Of a DNA stretch of 64,000 nt, positions 1 to 8,208 are shown piece by piece; the stretch's first letter is position 1, and each line of letters starts with the position of its first letter. Under the pieces are notes generated by a model, which was not told the DNA's origin, did no database searches, and worked only from the letters and a program-made list of their open reading frames with translations. The DNA lies in assembly GCF_014648055.1 (NCBI RefSeq), contig NZ_BMQJ01000004.1:124001-188000 (forward strand), read 5' to 3'. The stretch is from Streptosporangium pseudovulgare. Lineage in GTDB: Bacteria > Actinomycetota > Actinomycetes > Streptosporangiales > Streptosporangiaceae. A program made the translations under genes and the position numbers.

Positions 1-706
1 GCGTGTACTCGAGCGCTTCCGGGTCACGACCGGCCTCGACGGCGGCCGAACGGGCGATCTCCAACTGTACGGCGCGCTCCTCGGGACCGAGCGCGCCGCC
101 GGGGAAGTAACCGTCGCCTCGCCGCCCGGCCCGTCGCGCGGCGGCCCGGCTCGACCCGCCGACATGGATCGGCAGGTGGGTGACCCCGGACGGCTTGGGG
201 AAACTCACCAGCCGGTCGAAGGAGAAGAACTCCCCCTCGAAGCTCACGCCCTCCTCGCCGCCGCCCCAGAGCAGCCGCAGCACGTCGATCGCCTCGTCGG
301 CACGACGGCCCCGGCCGGTGAAGTCGACCCCCATCGCGTGTGCCTCGCCCGGCAGGGTGCCGAGCCCTACGGTCAGCAGCCGCATCCGCCCCCCGGACAG
401 CACGTCGATGGTCGCCAGGCGCTTGGCGAGGATGACCGGGTGGTGGTACGGCAGCAGCAGCACGCCCGTGCCGAGCAGGATCCGCCGGGTGGCCGCGGCG
501 ACGAAGCTCAGGCAGTCGAGCGGATCGACGTACGGCAGCGACGGCGGGATCTCATAGGGCCCGAACATCGCCCCGGGGTACAGCACGATGTGCTCCGGCA
601 GGTAGAGCGCCTCGAAACCGCAGTCCTCGGCGTGCCGGGCGAAGGCCACGACCTCCTCGGGATCGACGCCGTAGTAGGCCGTGTTGTAGCTGATCGCGAA
701 CTTCAT
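1..706 (-). CDS. LLM-class F420-dependent oxidoreductase, C-terminus off the left edge
   Basis: The N terminus MKFAISYNTAYYG, followed by a FARHAEDCGFEALYLPEH segment and a TIDVLSGGRMRLLTVGLG segment, is typical of luciferase-like (beta/alpha)8 oxidoreductases that use reduced F420. The protein should be cytosolic; its substrate cannot be told. About 235 residues are present and the end lies outside the window. Two in-frame ATGs occur six bases apart; GGAGG abuts the first and sits six bases before the second (704-706), so the second is chosen. No operon partner is visible because upstream (707 onward) is non-coding. Confidence 0.88.
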   Translation of the reverse strand, partial: MKFAISYNTAYYGVDPEEVVAFARHAEDCGFEALYLPEHIVLYPGAMFGPYEIPPSLPYVDPLDCLSFVAAATRRILLGTGVLLLPYHHPVILAKRLATIDVLSGGRMRLLTVGLGTLPGEAHAMGVDFTGRGRRADEAIDVLRLLWGGGEEGVSFEGEFFSFDRLVSFPKPSGVTHLPIHVGGSSRAAARRAGRRGDGYFPGGALGPEERAVQLEIARSAAVEAGRDPEALEYT

Positions 707-1069
707 CGTCATCCTCCGGTCGACCGACGCGTGCTCGTCCCGCGTCGCGTACGACCGGTTCACCGATCCGCGCCCGACACCCTCCGCACGCCCATCGGGA
801 GCACGCTAGAACCTTGTCACTGACGTCAGGCAAACCCGCTCGGGCATGCCCGAGCGCGCCGGACTCAGGCGGAGGGGGGGTTCGGACCGGATGACGGTGC
901 CGATGGAGTCGCGGTCGGCCATGTCCGTCTTCGACCATCGACGTCGGACTCCCTTTCTCCACGCATGCGGACGTCATCTAAGATCGACCTCTTGCCGATC
1001 GTCTGAGGGGCGGTTCCCTGTCCTCCTCCGGCAGAGACGCCTCGCGGTCGACACGTGGAGGGGCTGATC
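707..1069. other. Divergent intergenic region, no gene seen
   Basis: This 363-base gap separates the leftward oxidoreductase from the rightward kinase-like gene. The open frames in it lack a ribosome site and resemble no protein I know. The only distinct element is the palindrome CTGACGTCAG at 820-829, about 115 bases before the oxidoreductase start. Confidence 0.5.
820..829. promoter_or_regulatory. Perfect 10-bp palindrome, possible operator
   Basis: CTGACGTCAG is a perfect palindrome in the upstream region of the F420 oxidoreductase. A TAGCGT hexamer lies just downstream in the minus direction and could be a -10. The site fits a TetR-type operator in size, but no regulator gene adjoins it. 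Confidence 0.25.
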
Positions 1070-2110
1070 GTGGACGGACCACGCAGGGTTGCCACACATG
1101 ACGATCTGGCAGGAGTCGCACGCGCGGCTCTGGGCGCCGGACATCGCCTCACCGGCGTCTCACGGCTTCGCGGCGGTAGCAAGAAAGGCGTGTACCGCCT
1201 CATCTTCGATGATGATTCCACCGCGATCGTCTACATATGGGACGACGCCGAGGACTACTGGTCCGCCGCGCGGATCGATGAAGACGACGCCGAGGACCAT
1301 GCGAATCCCTTTTCGCACGCCTCCGGCATCGATCTCTTCGTGGCCGCTCACACGCGCCTGGAAACCCTTGGAATCCGCACCCCGCGGATCCATTCGGCCG
1401 ACCGGAGCAGGAGCCACTACCCGGCCGACATCGCAGTGGTCGAGGATGTGCCCGGCGCAACGCTGGAAGCGTTGCTCCAACAGGACCCGGACGGCGCGCA
1501 GGTGCCTCTGTCGCGGCTCGCCGACGCGCTCGGCGCGATGCAGCGGCACCAAGGACCGGGCTTCGGCAAAGTCGCCCTGATCGACGACGGCGGCATCTCC
1601 CAAGGCCATTCGTGTGAGCGGATCGTCCTCGACCGCGCACTTGACGACCTCGCCGAAGCCGCCTCACGCGACACGCGGATCGAGAGCGGTCGCGACCGCC
1701 TGGAGGACATGGTCCGCGGGCTGGCCGCCGCGGTGCGCCCGCGTTCGGAATACGGGCTCATCCACGGCGAGCTCGGACCGGATCACGTGCTGGTGGACCG
1801 GTACGGGCACCCGGTCCTCATCGACATCGAGGGCCTGATGTTCTTCGACGTCGAGTGGGAGCACGCGTTTCTGCGACTCCGTTTCGGCGAGCACTACCGG
1901 TGGCTGCGCAGAAGCGGTCTCGACGAGCAGCGCCTGGCCTTCTACACGCTGGCGACGCACCTGTCGCTCGTCGCCGGACCACTGCGGCTCCTCGACGGCG
2001 ACTTCCCTGACCGCGACGCCATGATGGGGATCGCCGAGCACAACCTCCAGCAGGCTCTCGCCTTCCTGCCTGGGCCGGCTGGGCCTCCGCGTGCCATCCT
2101 CGGAAGGTGA
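1070..2110 (+). CDS. Aminoglycoside phosphotransferase-fold (APH/choline kinase-like) protein
   Basis: The fold is seen from a glycine-rich N lobe and the catalytic segment IHGELGPDHVLVD (about residues 230-242) followed by VLIDIEG (about 249-255). In active family members the first motif reads HGDxxxxN; here Asp is Glu and Asn is His, so catalysis may be altered or the ligand different. Start: GTG at 1070 with GGAGGGG six bases upstream is preferred over an in-frame GTG at 1055 that overlaps that site. The stop overlaps the next gene's GTG start (GTGA), so the two are translationally coupled. The substrate is unknown; resistance should not be assumed. Confidence 0.75.
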   Translation: MDGPRRVATHDDLAGVARAALGAGHRLTGVSRLRGGSKKGVYRLIFDDDSTAIVYIWDDAEDYWSAARIDEDDAEDHANPFSHASGIDLFVAAHTRLETLGIRTPRIHSADRSRSHYPADIAVVEDVPGATLEALLQQDPDGAQVPLSRLADALGAMQRHQGPGFGKVALIDDGGISQGHSCERIVLDRALDDLAEAASRDTRIESGRDRLEDMVRGLAAAVRPRSEYGLIHGELGPDHVLVDRYGHPVLIDIEGLMFFDVEWEHAFLRLRFGEHYRWLRRSGLDEQRLAFYTLATHLSLVAGPLRLLDGDFPDRDAMMGIAEHNLQQALAFLPGPAGPPRAILGR

Positions 2111-2592
2111 CAGCGATCAAGGAAAGCGGGCCGGAGGCCGATCGGAGACTTCCCCGGCGGCTGCTCCTGGCCGCACTGACCGGGGTGATCCTCACCGCCC
2201 TCCTCGTGGGAGCCGCCTTCCTGATGATGCGGGCCCTCACCGGCTCGGGAACCTGCGAACAGTCCTTCGCCTGCCTCGGCGCCATCGGCTTCACCTGGGT
2301 CGTGGGCCGCTGGGTGGCGGTCATCCTCGCCTGGCCGCTGCTGTATTTCCTGCGCGTACGGCCGACCTGGCCCGTCGCCGTCGCGGCGGTCCTCTCCCTG
2401 GTGGTGATCTGGCGGTTCGCCCAGTCGTCCTGGGCGGGGAACAGCGGCTTCGTCCTCATCCTGCTCAGCGGCGTGCTCGCCTACCCGCTCGCCGCCCTGG
2501 TCACCGCGCCGCGCCTCGCCTGGCCGTGGCGCGCCGTACCCGCCGCCCTGCTCCTGGCGCTCTGCGTCCTGACCTTCCTGCCGTCACCCTGA
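2107..2592 (+). CDS. Small integral membrane protein, paralogue A
   Basis: This 161-residue protein has four or five hydrophobic segments, a CEQSFACLG pair of cysteines in the first outer loop, and a GRWVAVILAWPLLYFLRVRP core. I do not recognise a named family. A close paralogue lies at 5233-5721; both share the LAYPLAALVTAPR segment and a C-terminal FLPS. The GTG start overlaps the stop of the phosphotransferase-like gene by four bases, so it is probably co-translated with it. Confidence 0.72.
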   Translation: MTAIKESGPEADRRLPRRLLLAALTGVILTALLVGAAFLMMRALTGSGTCEQSFACLGAIGFTWVVGRWVAVILAWPLLYFLRVRPTWPVAVAAVLSLVVIWRFAQSSWAGNSGFVLILLSGVLAYPLAALVTAPRLAWPWRAVPAALLLALCVLTFLPSP

Positions 2593-2617
2593 CACCCGGG
2601 GTACGGCGGCGCGCCCT
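2590..2617 (+). repeat. 28-base identical 3' flank shared with 5719-5746
   Basis: The stop codon and following 25 bases are identical to the stop and flank of the paralogous gene ending at 5721. Identity past the stop shows a DNA-level duplication, not only protein similarity. The long near-identical stretch starts inside the gene around 2309 and 5431. Confidence 0.8.
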
Positions 2618-2696
2618 CCACCGGGCTCGCTCACGGTGATTCCGGAGCCCGGCGCCGCGGAGGAACCGATCACGCCGCGCGGAAGTCCAACCCACC

Positions 2697-3863
2697 ATGA
2701 TCGACACGGCACGCACGCCGCCGCGGCAGGTGCGCATCACGATCGCACTGCTGTGGTCGGTGATCCCACACGGTCTGGCCGTCACCGTGCTCAACGGCGT
2801 CGCGCTCGTCATGACCGACCGGCGGCTCCCACACGCGTCGGTGACGCAGAACGCGGACGCCGTCCCCGTCGCGTTGCGCGAGTACGCGGGGTTCGCCTGG
2901 GGGCGGACGGCGCTCATCGGGTTCTTCTTCGTGGCCGCCGCCCTCGCGTTCGGGCTGCTCGCCCGGGCCGCCCGGCGGGGCGCACGGCGGTGGCCCGCGG
3001 TTCCGCTGCTCGCCGGCGTGCTCGCCGTCCTCCACACGATCGGCCTGGTCCTGGTGGCCGGCTTCAACCCCGTCACGGGCTACGGCCCGCGATTGTTCCC
3101 GGTGAACGGCGCCCTGTTCAGTGGAGCGCCCTTCGACATGGTGGCGGCCGCCCCGTCCTGGTACCTGCCCGCTCTCGCGGCACTCCTCTTGATCGGCTGG
3201 GCCGGCCAGCTCGCGGGCCTGATCCTGCTGGCACGGCCGGCCACCGTCCGCCGGTACACCCGGAAGGAGACCGCGGGGAACACAGTGGGGGACACGGCGG
3301 CCCCGGCAGAGGACACGACGGGGGAGACGGCCGTCCCGGAGGGACGCACCCGGGCGATTCCACTGATGGCACTCGGTCCCGCCTTCGTCGCCGTGGTCGC
3401 CGTGTTCAACCACACGGCCATCCGGCTGACCGAGAACGCGGCCGACCCCGCCCTCATCGAGCACGTGGTGCCGGCCGCGCGGACCGCGATGTTCGTCAAT
3501 TCCGCCTTTCTCGGCGTCCCGGCGGTCGCACTGGCGATCCTCGGCACGCACCCGCGGCTGCGCACCCGGCCGGGCGCCCTGTTCACGTCGGGTGTCCTCG
3601 CCGTTCTCTACCTGCTCGCCCTGGCGGTGGCCCAGGTGTACAACCCCCTGAGCACCGGCGTGCTCACCGACGACCAGTCCGGATTCAGCGAGCACATCCC
3701 CCCGTGGTACCTGCCCGTCCTCACGGTCATCCAGTCGGTCGCCGCGCTGGCGCACCTGGCCGCCCTCGCCGAGCTGGTCACGCGCGCCCGCGGGCCGCTC
3801 ACCGCTCGATCTCCAAGACGTCCCCCATCCACCACCAGCCGTCGCCCAGGGCCGCGCAGGTGA
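2697..3863 (+). CDS. Polytopic membrane protein with two related halves
   Basis: The 388-residue protein has about eight hydrophobic segments. Its halves look duplicated: GFNPVTGYGP plus PSWYLPAL in the first half match VYNPLSTG plus PPWYLPVL in the second, separated by a charged Thr/Glu-rich linker near residues 185-225. No family is recognised. Its last ~65 bases overlap the convergent gene at 3799-4404, and the Pro/Arg-rich tail encoded there is probably not conserved. Confidence 0.7.
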   Translation: MIDTARTPPRQVRITIALLWSVIPHGLAVTVLNGVALVMTDRRLPHASVTQNADAVPVALREYAGFAWGRTALIGFFFVAAALAFGLLARAARRGARRWPAVPLLAGVLAVLHTIGLVLVAGFNPVTGYGPRLFPVNGALFSGAPFDMVAAAPSWYLPALAALLLIGWAGQLAGLILLARPATVRRYTRKETAGNTVGDTAAPAEDTTGETAVPEGRTRAIPLMALGPAFVAVVAVFNHTAIRLTENAADPALIEHVVPAARTAMFVNSAFLGVPAVALAILGTHPRLRTRPGALFTSGVLAVLYLLALAVAQVYNPLSTGVLTDDQSGFSEHIPPWYLPVLTVIQSVAALAHLAALAELVTRARGPLTARSPRRPPSTTSRRPGPRR

Positions 3864-4404
3864 AATCTCCGTCATACGCCACGTTGAGGAGGGAGCAGGG
3901 GTCCGCGCCGGCTTTCCCGCCGAGCACGCGGGCGAAGCCGATCCGCTCCGGCTTCCACTCCGCCACGGCGAGGAACAGCACATCCCCTCCGGGCACTTCG
4001 GGGTCACGCATCCTCTCCACCGCACCCCGGCCGAGAGCGAGCGCCCGGTACCGCTCCGGCAGCGGGGAGTGGTCCGGCGGGAGCCCTTCGCCCAGGCGCG
4101 CCAGCTCCGCGAAGGCCGTCCGATGTGTCTCGAACCAGCTCCACCGGAAGAACCGCTCCCAGGGGACCACTCCGGCGATCACCACCGCCACGACGAGCTG
4201 GCAGACCATGACCGCCGCCCCTACCCGGACCCGCCGCCGTCCCAGGCGGACGGCCCACCAGGTCGCCAGCCCGACCGCCAGGAGCCACAGCACGGGATAG
4301 GCCAGCAGCCACGGCGACAGGATGCCGTCGTCCAGCCAGAAGGAGAAGTAGTACGCCGCACCGAGCGCGACCCAGCTCACGACGGCACAGGAACCGAGAA
4401 TCAT
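3799..4404 (-). CDS. Membrane-anchored hypothetical protein
   Basis: This 201-residue protein has three N-terminal transmembrane segments (about residues 5-25, 32-52, 62-82) and then a soluble domain of about 115 residues ending in GDGWWWMGDVLEIER. The soluble part contains two cysteines (PCSLLN and FTCAAL) that could pair outside the cell. No family is recognised. It converges on, and overlaps by 65 bases, the membrane protein gene to its left. Confidence 0.66.
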   Translation of the reverse strand: MILGSCAVVSWVALGAAYYFSFWLDDGILSPWLLAYPVLWLLAVGLATWWAVRLGRRRVRVGAAVMVCQLVVAVVIAGVVPWERFFRWSWFETHRTAFAELARLGEGLPPDHSPLPERYRALALGRGAVERMRDPEVPGGDVLFLAVAEWKPERIGFARVLGGKAGADPCSLLNVAYDGDFTCAALGDGWWWMGDVLEIER

Positions 4405-4521
4405 GATCCATCTGACGTGACCGCGCCGGAAAAGGTTGCTGGTGGGTCCGAAGAGGCCGTCTCACCGAGCCCGGCCGGCGGGAGCGGGTGGCGACCATCC
4501 GGGATGTGCTTCTATGCCGGG

Positions 4522-5067
4522 ATGGGCATCGAGAGCTTCAGGGCGCCTGATGAGAGGCCGAGTCGCCGCGTCCGGTGGAGGACCGAGGACGACGTCGAGG
4601 AGTGCGTGCGGCTCCTCGCGGAGGTCCACCGGCGGGACGGTTACCCGGTGAACTGGCCCGACCGGCCCGGCGAGTGGCTGTCACCCGGCCCCTTGCTGGG
4701 CTCCTGGGTCGCCGAGCTCGACGACCGCCTCGCCGGCCATGTCGGCTTGTCGCGGGGCGGCGAAGATGACCTGGCCCCGATGCTGTGGAGCGAGCGGAAC
4801 GGGACGACGCCGGACTCGGCCGCCGTGGTCGGCAGGCTGTTCGTCACCCCGCAGGCCAGGGGACATCGGATCGGTGCGCTGCTGGTCGGTCGGGCGGTGG
4901 AGGAGGCACGGCGTCACGGCCTGCATCCGGTGCTCGACGTCGTCGCGTCCGACACCGCCGCGGCGGCGCTGTACGAGCGGATGGGCTGGGAACTGCTGGC
5001 CACCGTCGAGCAGCGATGGAACCCACACCGGACGGTGGCCGTCCACTGTTACGCGGCGCCGTCGTGA
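4522..5067 (+). CDS. GNAT-family N-acetyltransferase
   Basis: The acetyl-CoA binding core is visible as VGRLFVTPQARGHRIGALLV (motif A, Q/RxxGxG/A form), followed by AAALYERMGWE, the usual C-terminal alpha4-beta7 signature. The length, about 181 residues, fits a single-domain GNAT. The substrate cannot be read from sequence. Start choice is uncertain: ATG 4522 or the in-frame ATG 4504, neither with a good ribosome site. It stands alone between a leftward membrane gene and a simple repeat. Confidence 0.82.
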   Translation: MGIESFRAPDERPSRRVRWRTEDDVEECVRLLAEVHRRDGYPVNWPDRPGEWLSPGPLLGSWVAELDDRLAGHVGLSRGGEDDLAPMLWSERNGTTPDSAAVVGRLFVTPQARGHRIGALLVGRAVEEARRHGLHPVLDVVASDTAAAALYERMGWELLATVEQRWNPHRTVAVHCYAAPS

Positions 5068-5087
5068 AACGGCCGATCACAGCCGCT

Positions 5088-5145
5088 CCGGAACCGGAAC
5101 CGGAACCGGAACCGGAACCGGGGCCGGGGCCGGGGGCGGGGGCGG
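5088..5145 (+). repeat. GGAACC hexanucleotide tract grading into GGGGCC/GGGGGC
   Basis: About five copies of GGAACC run into GGGGCC and then GGGGGC units directly after the GNAT stop codon. It is a simple-sequence tract outside any gene, likely to arise by slippage. It has no spacer structure and is not CRISPR. Confidence 0.85.
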
Positions 5146-5232
5146 GGCGAGCCGGTAACCATCCGGGATCGGCGTGATTGCGAACGCGTCAGGGCCATGG
5201 GAGGACGGCGGGACGCGTGTGATCATCCGAGC

Positions 5233-5721
5233 ATGACCGGTGCCGCGGTGGGGACGCCGCCGAACGGGGAGAAGGTCGCCGACCGGATGATCCGGGCGGG
5301 GGTGGTCGGGATGATCCTTCCCGTTCTCCTCCTCGCCGTCGGCCTCCTGTCGATGGACGTCTTCGCCGGCTCCAGATTGTGCGAGAAGTCCAGCGGCTGC
5401 CTGGCGCTCCTCTTCTACGTCCTTGCGGTGGGCCGCTGGGTGGCGATCGTCCTCGCCTGGCCGCTGCTGTATTTCCTGCGCGTACGGCCGGCCTGGCCCG
5501 TCGCCGCCGTGGCGGCCCCGTTCCTGGTGGCGATCTGGGAGATCGCCCTGGCTCCCTGGATGTCGGGGAGCAGCGGCTTCGGCCTCATCCTGATCAGCGG
5601 CATGCTCGCCTACCCGCTAGCCGCCCTGGTCACCGCGCCGCGCGTCTCCTGGCCCTGGCGGGCCGTACCCACCGCCCTGCTCCTCGCGCTCTACCTGCTG
5701 ACCTTCCTGCCCTCGGCCTGA
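5233..5721 (+). CDS. Small integral membrane protein, paralogue B
   Basis: This 162-residue protein is the paralogue of the gene at 2107-2592: same membrane topology, paired cysteines (RLCEKSSGCLA) and LAYPLAALVTAPR segment. The N-terminal 50 residues differ while the C-terminal two thirds are nearly identical, and the DNA identity continues past the stop. ATG 5233 is chosen because it aligns with the paralogue start; an upstream GTG would add residues with no counterpart. No ribosome site is visible, so translation may be leaderless. Confidence 0.7.
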   Translation: MTGAAVGTPPNGEKVADRMIRAGVVGMILPVLLLAVGLLSMDVFAGSRLCEKSSGCLALLFYVLAVGRWVAIVLAWPLLYFLRVRPAWPVAAVAAPFLVAIWEIALAPWMSGSSGFGLILISGMLAYPLAALVTAPRVSWPWRAVPTALLLALYLLTFLPSA

Positions 5722-5860
5722 CACCCGGGGTACGGCGGCGCGCCCTTCTCCGCCTCGCACCGCCGTACCGGGCCTGCGGGCCGGTCGTACGCGGTGGACG
5801 GAGCCGGCGAGCCCGGAGCACAGCGGCTTCGATCGCGGCGAGTTCCATGACCGCATTTCG

Positions 5861-5906
5861 TCACCGGACATCAGACACCGGACACCGGACACCGGACATC
5901 GGACAG
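5861..5906 (+). repeat. Seven-base tandem repeat ACACCGG/ACATCGG
   Basis: Six or so tandem units of the form ACACCGG, with ACATCAG and ACATCGG variants, lie about 160 bases before the serine hydrolase start. It may be slippage-prone or a cluster of short binding sites. Confidence 0.7.
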
Positions 5907-5949
5907 AAAACGGTGCCTCCCTCGTCGCGGGGGAGCGACCGGGGAGAAA

Positions 5950-5967
5950 CTCCCTCCCGGGAGGGAG
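5950..5967. promoter_or_regulatory. Perfect 18-bp palindrome before the serine hydrolase
   Basis: CTCCCTCCCGGGAGGGAG is perfectly self-complementary and lies about 100 bases upstream of the start at 6070. It has no loop and no T-run, so an operator is likelier than a terminator. Confidence 0.4.
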
Positions 5968-6069
5968 CGGGAAAATCGCCTGCGTCGGCGATCCGCGCGG
6001 CGGGGCCGGATCGGCAGGATCGACGACATCACCGGTACTTCCCCCATCTGACCCCTGGAGATGTCCACG

Positions 6070-7287
6070 ATGAAGCGCACCCGCGTCGCCGCCGCCGGTC
6101 TCGCCCTCGCCGCCCTGTTCTCGGCCGCGGGCACCCCGGCGCTCGCCGCCGTCACCGCGGGACCGTCCGCGATCATGGCGGGGCCGTCCGCCGTACGGAG
6201 CGAGGTGCCGCCGATCAACGAGGCGGCACTGAAGCGGAGCATCGCCGGGCTGCCCGCGGCCGACGCCACCGCCGCCGAGGTCAGGGTGGGCGGCTCGGCC
6301 GGCTCCTGGCACGGCGTCACGGGCGTGACCGACCTGCGCACCGAGCGGCCCGCCAGGGAGGGCGCCCGCTTCCGGGCCGGCAGCGTGACCAAGATCTTCA
6401 CCGTCGCGGTCGTGCTGCAGCTCGTGGCCGAGGGCAAGGTCTCCCTCGACGACACGGTGCAGGATTACCTCCCCGGGCTGCTGCCCACCGACTATCCCAC
6501 GATCACGGTCGGCCAGCTCCTCAACCACACCAGCGGCCTGCCCGCGCCGACGAACGAGGGCGGCTTCGAGCGGGTCTACGCCACCAGGTTCGAGAAGGTG
6601 ACCCCCGAGGAGTACGTCGCGGAGGCCGTGAGGAACCCGATCGAGTTCGAGCCGGGCACCCGGCAGCACTACCTCAACATCAACACGTTCGTGGCGGGCC
6701 TGCTGATCGAGAAGATCACCGGTAGGTCCTACGAGCACGAGGTGACCACCCGGATCCTGCGGCCCGTCGGCATGCGCGACAGCTACCTCCCCGGCGAGTC
6801 CATCAAGATCCGCGGGTGGCACAACCACGGCTACCAGGTCGTCCCCGAGGGCTTCCCGGACGCCGTCAAGTACGGCCAGGGCTACGTCGTGGACATGACC
6901 GAGACCAGTGTGACCTCCACCTGGGCCTCCGGCGACCTGATCTCCACCACGGCCGACCTGGAGAAGTTCATCAAGGCCCTGTTCGGCGGCAAGGTGGTGC
7001 CCGCCGCGCAGATCGAGCCCATGTTCACGGTGCCTAAGGTCACGATGTACGGCGGCGACCAGCCCGCGGTCTACACCTCGGGTCTGACCAGGCTGGAGCT
7101 GCCCGGCGGCATCGTGGCGTTCGGCAAGACCGGAGCCAGGTACGGCAGCGCGGCCGGCGTCGGCGCCACCCGCGACCTGAGCCGCACGGTCGTCTACTCG
7201 ATCAACTCCACCGACGCCAAGGCCGCCGGGCAGAACGAACGCGGCCTCGGCATCGCGCTCGCGGCCTTCGCCGAAAAGGCCAAGTGA
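6070..7287 (+). CDS. Secreted serine hydrolase, class C beta-lactamase/DD-peptidase family
   Basis: The protein starts with a signal peptide (MKRTRVAAAGLALAALFSA, cleavage near ALAA). Active-site motifs of the family are present: SVTK (nucleophile Ser about residue 105), YLN (Tyr about 201) and KTG (about 353), so it should be active. These enzymes act outside the cell on D-Ala-D-Ala peptides or esters; being a beta-lactamase is not implied. ATG 6070 is chosen: GGAG abuts an in-frame ATG at 6061 but is nine bases from 6070. A strong hairpin follows the gene at 7308-7344. Confidence 0.9.
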   Translation: MKRTRVAAAGLALAALFSAAGTPALAAVTAGPSAIMAGPSAVRSEVPPINEAALKRSIAGLPAADATAAEVRVGGSAGSWHGVTGVTDLRTERPAREGARFRAGSVTKIFTVAVVLQLVAEGKVSLDDTVQDYLPGLLPTDYPTITVGQLLNHTSGLPAPTNEGGFERVYATRFEKVTPEEYVAEAVRNPIEFEPGTRQHYLNINTFVAGLLIEKITGRSYEHEVTTRILRPVGMRDSYLPGESIKIRGWHNHGYQVVPEGFPDAVKYGQGYVVDMTETSVTSTWASGDLISTTADLEKFIKALFGGKVVPAAQIEPMFTVPKVTMYGGDQPAVYTSGLTRLELPGGIVAFGKTGARYGSAAGVGATRDLSRTVVYSINSTDAKAAGQNERGLGIALAAFAEKAK

Positions 7288-7307
7288 CCCGGCGTCCTCG
7301 ACGGGTT

Positions 7308-7344
7308 CGCGGGCCGCTCACCCGGATGAGGTGAGCGGCCCGCG
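7308..7344 (+). terminator. 15-bp stem terminator after the serine hydrolase
   Basis: A perfect 15-base stem (7308-7322 and 7330-7344) encloses a seven-base loop. It begins 21 bases after the stop codon. There is no long T-run, as is common for actinomycete terminators. Confidence 0.75.
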
Positions 7345-7417
7345 GATTCTTGGGAGGGTCGGATTCTCGGGCGAGGTCTGGATTTTTGGGCGGGACCTGG
7401 ATTCTTGGGCGGACCGT
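7344..7417 (+). repeat. Four tandem ~19-base repeats GGATTCTTGGGCGG
   Basis: Units start at 7344, 7361, 7380 and 7399, each beginning GGATTCT or GGATTTT followed by TGGGCG. The array fills the gap between convergent genes and stops exactly at the stop codon of the ATPase gene. Confidence 0.75.
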
Positions 7418-8208
7418 CAGCCGGGGGAGTGCAGTTCGAACCAGATGACGGTGCCGAGGGAGTCGCGGTGGAAGCCCCAGCGGGCGGCGAGCGTGTTGAC
7501 CAGCGCCAGCCCACGCCCGCCGACCGCGTCGGGTCCGGGGTCGCGGGGGCAGGGGATCCGTGAGGAGCCGGGGTCCTGGACGGTGACCAGCACGCCACGC
7601 TCGACGAAGGTGAGGGTGACGAGGAACTCCCGCGGCCCGTCGTTCACCCCGGCCGCCCTGTCCACCGCGACGTCCGGCCCGCCTGGCTTACCCGCCTCGC
7701 CGTCCGGCCCGCCTGACTTACCCGCTTCGCCGTTCAGCCTCCCGCCCGGTCCGCACGCGTGCTCGACGGCGTTGGTCGTCAGCTCGCTGGTCAGCAGTAC
7801 GGCGTCGTCGCGCAGCGGGTGGCCGTCGCCGAGCAGCCCGGCGACGAAGTCGCGGGCGTGCCTGATCTGGTCGCGGGTCGCTGGGAAGTAGTGGGAGATC
7901 ACCGGCAGGTCGGTCCCGATCCGGCCGGGGCGCGGCGGCCACGTGGCTTCCGCCTCCGCCCGCGCGACCTTCGGCCATGTCGGTCCGATGGTGTTCGGCC
8001 GTGCCGTTCCGGCAGGCCGGACGAGCACGCGGAGCAGCCGCGACAACAACCGCGCCGCCCTCTCCACCTCTTCCCGGTCCGGCTCGCCACCCAGCCGCCT
8101 GTCCAGCTCTCGGCCCGGCTCTCTGCCCGGCTTTCTGTCCGGCTTTCTGTCCGGCCGGGACCGCGGAGCCGGGTCCCGCGGGCTGTCGGCCCGGCGCTCC
8201 GGGCTCAT
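7417..8208 (-). CDS. HATPase_c-domain anti-sigma/regulatory ATP-binding protein
   Basis: The C-terminal 140 residues form a GHKL ATPase of the RsbW/anti-sigma type: LTSELTTNAVEHA (N box), DPGSS (G1) and GGRGLALVNTLA (G2). The N-terminal 90 residues are charged and contain RKPDRKPGREPGR-like repeats; a GEAGKxGGPD unit is duplicated in the ATPase loop. Such single proteins sit beside XRE regulators in actinomycetes (WhiJ-like loci). ATG at 8208 follows AGGGGGTG by seven bases and overlaps the preceding stop (ATGA), so it is coupled to the CxxC gene. Confidence 0.83.
   Translation of the reverse strand: MSPERRADSPRDPAPRSRPDRKPDRKPGREPGRELDRRLGGEPDREEVERAARLLSRLLRVLVRPAGTARPNTIGPTWPKVARAEAEATWPPRPGRIGTDLPVISHYFPATRDQIRHARDFVAGLLGDGHPLRDDAVLLTSELTTNAVEHACGPGGRLNGEAGKSGGPDGEAGKPGGPDVAVDRAAGVNDGPREFLVTLTFVERGVLVTVQDPGSSRIPCPRDPGPDAVGGRGLALVNTLAARWGFHRDSLGTVIWFELHSPG

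Larger units (their letters stand above)
5722..6069. other. Intergenic region with short repeats and a palindrome
   Basis: The 348 bases before the serine hydrolase hold the duplicated flank of paralogue B (to 5746), a seven-base tandem repeat (5861-5906) and an 18-base palindrome (5950-5967). No gene is supported. Confidence 0.6.

Noticed and set aside
1070-2110. Calling the phosphotransferase-fold protein an aminoglycoside resistance enzyme
   Set aside because: The catalytic HGD...N motif is altered to HGE...H and no resistance subfamily is recognised.
5088-5145. Repeat tract as a CRISPR array or a Pro-Glu repeat protein
   Set aside because: Units are six bases without spacers, and the reading frame across it has no proper start or ribosome site.
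6070-7287. Calling the serine hydrolase a beta-lactamase resistance gene
   Set aside because: The SxxK/YxN/KTG motifs are shared by DD-peptidases and esterases; nothing marks it as a true beta-lactamase.
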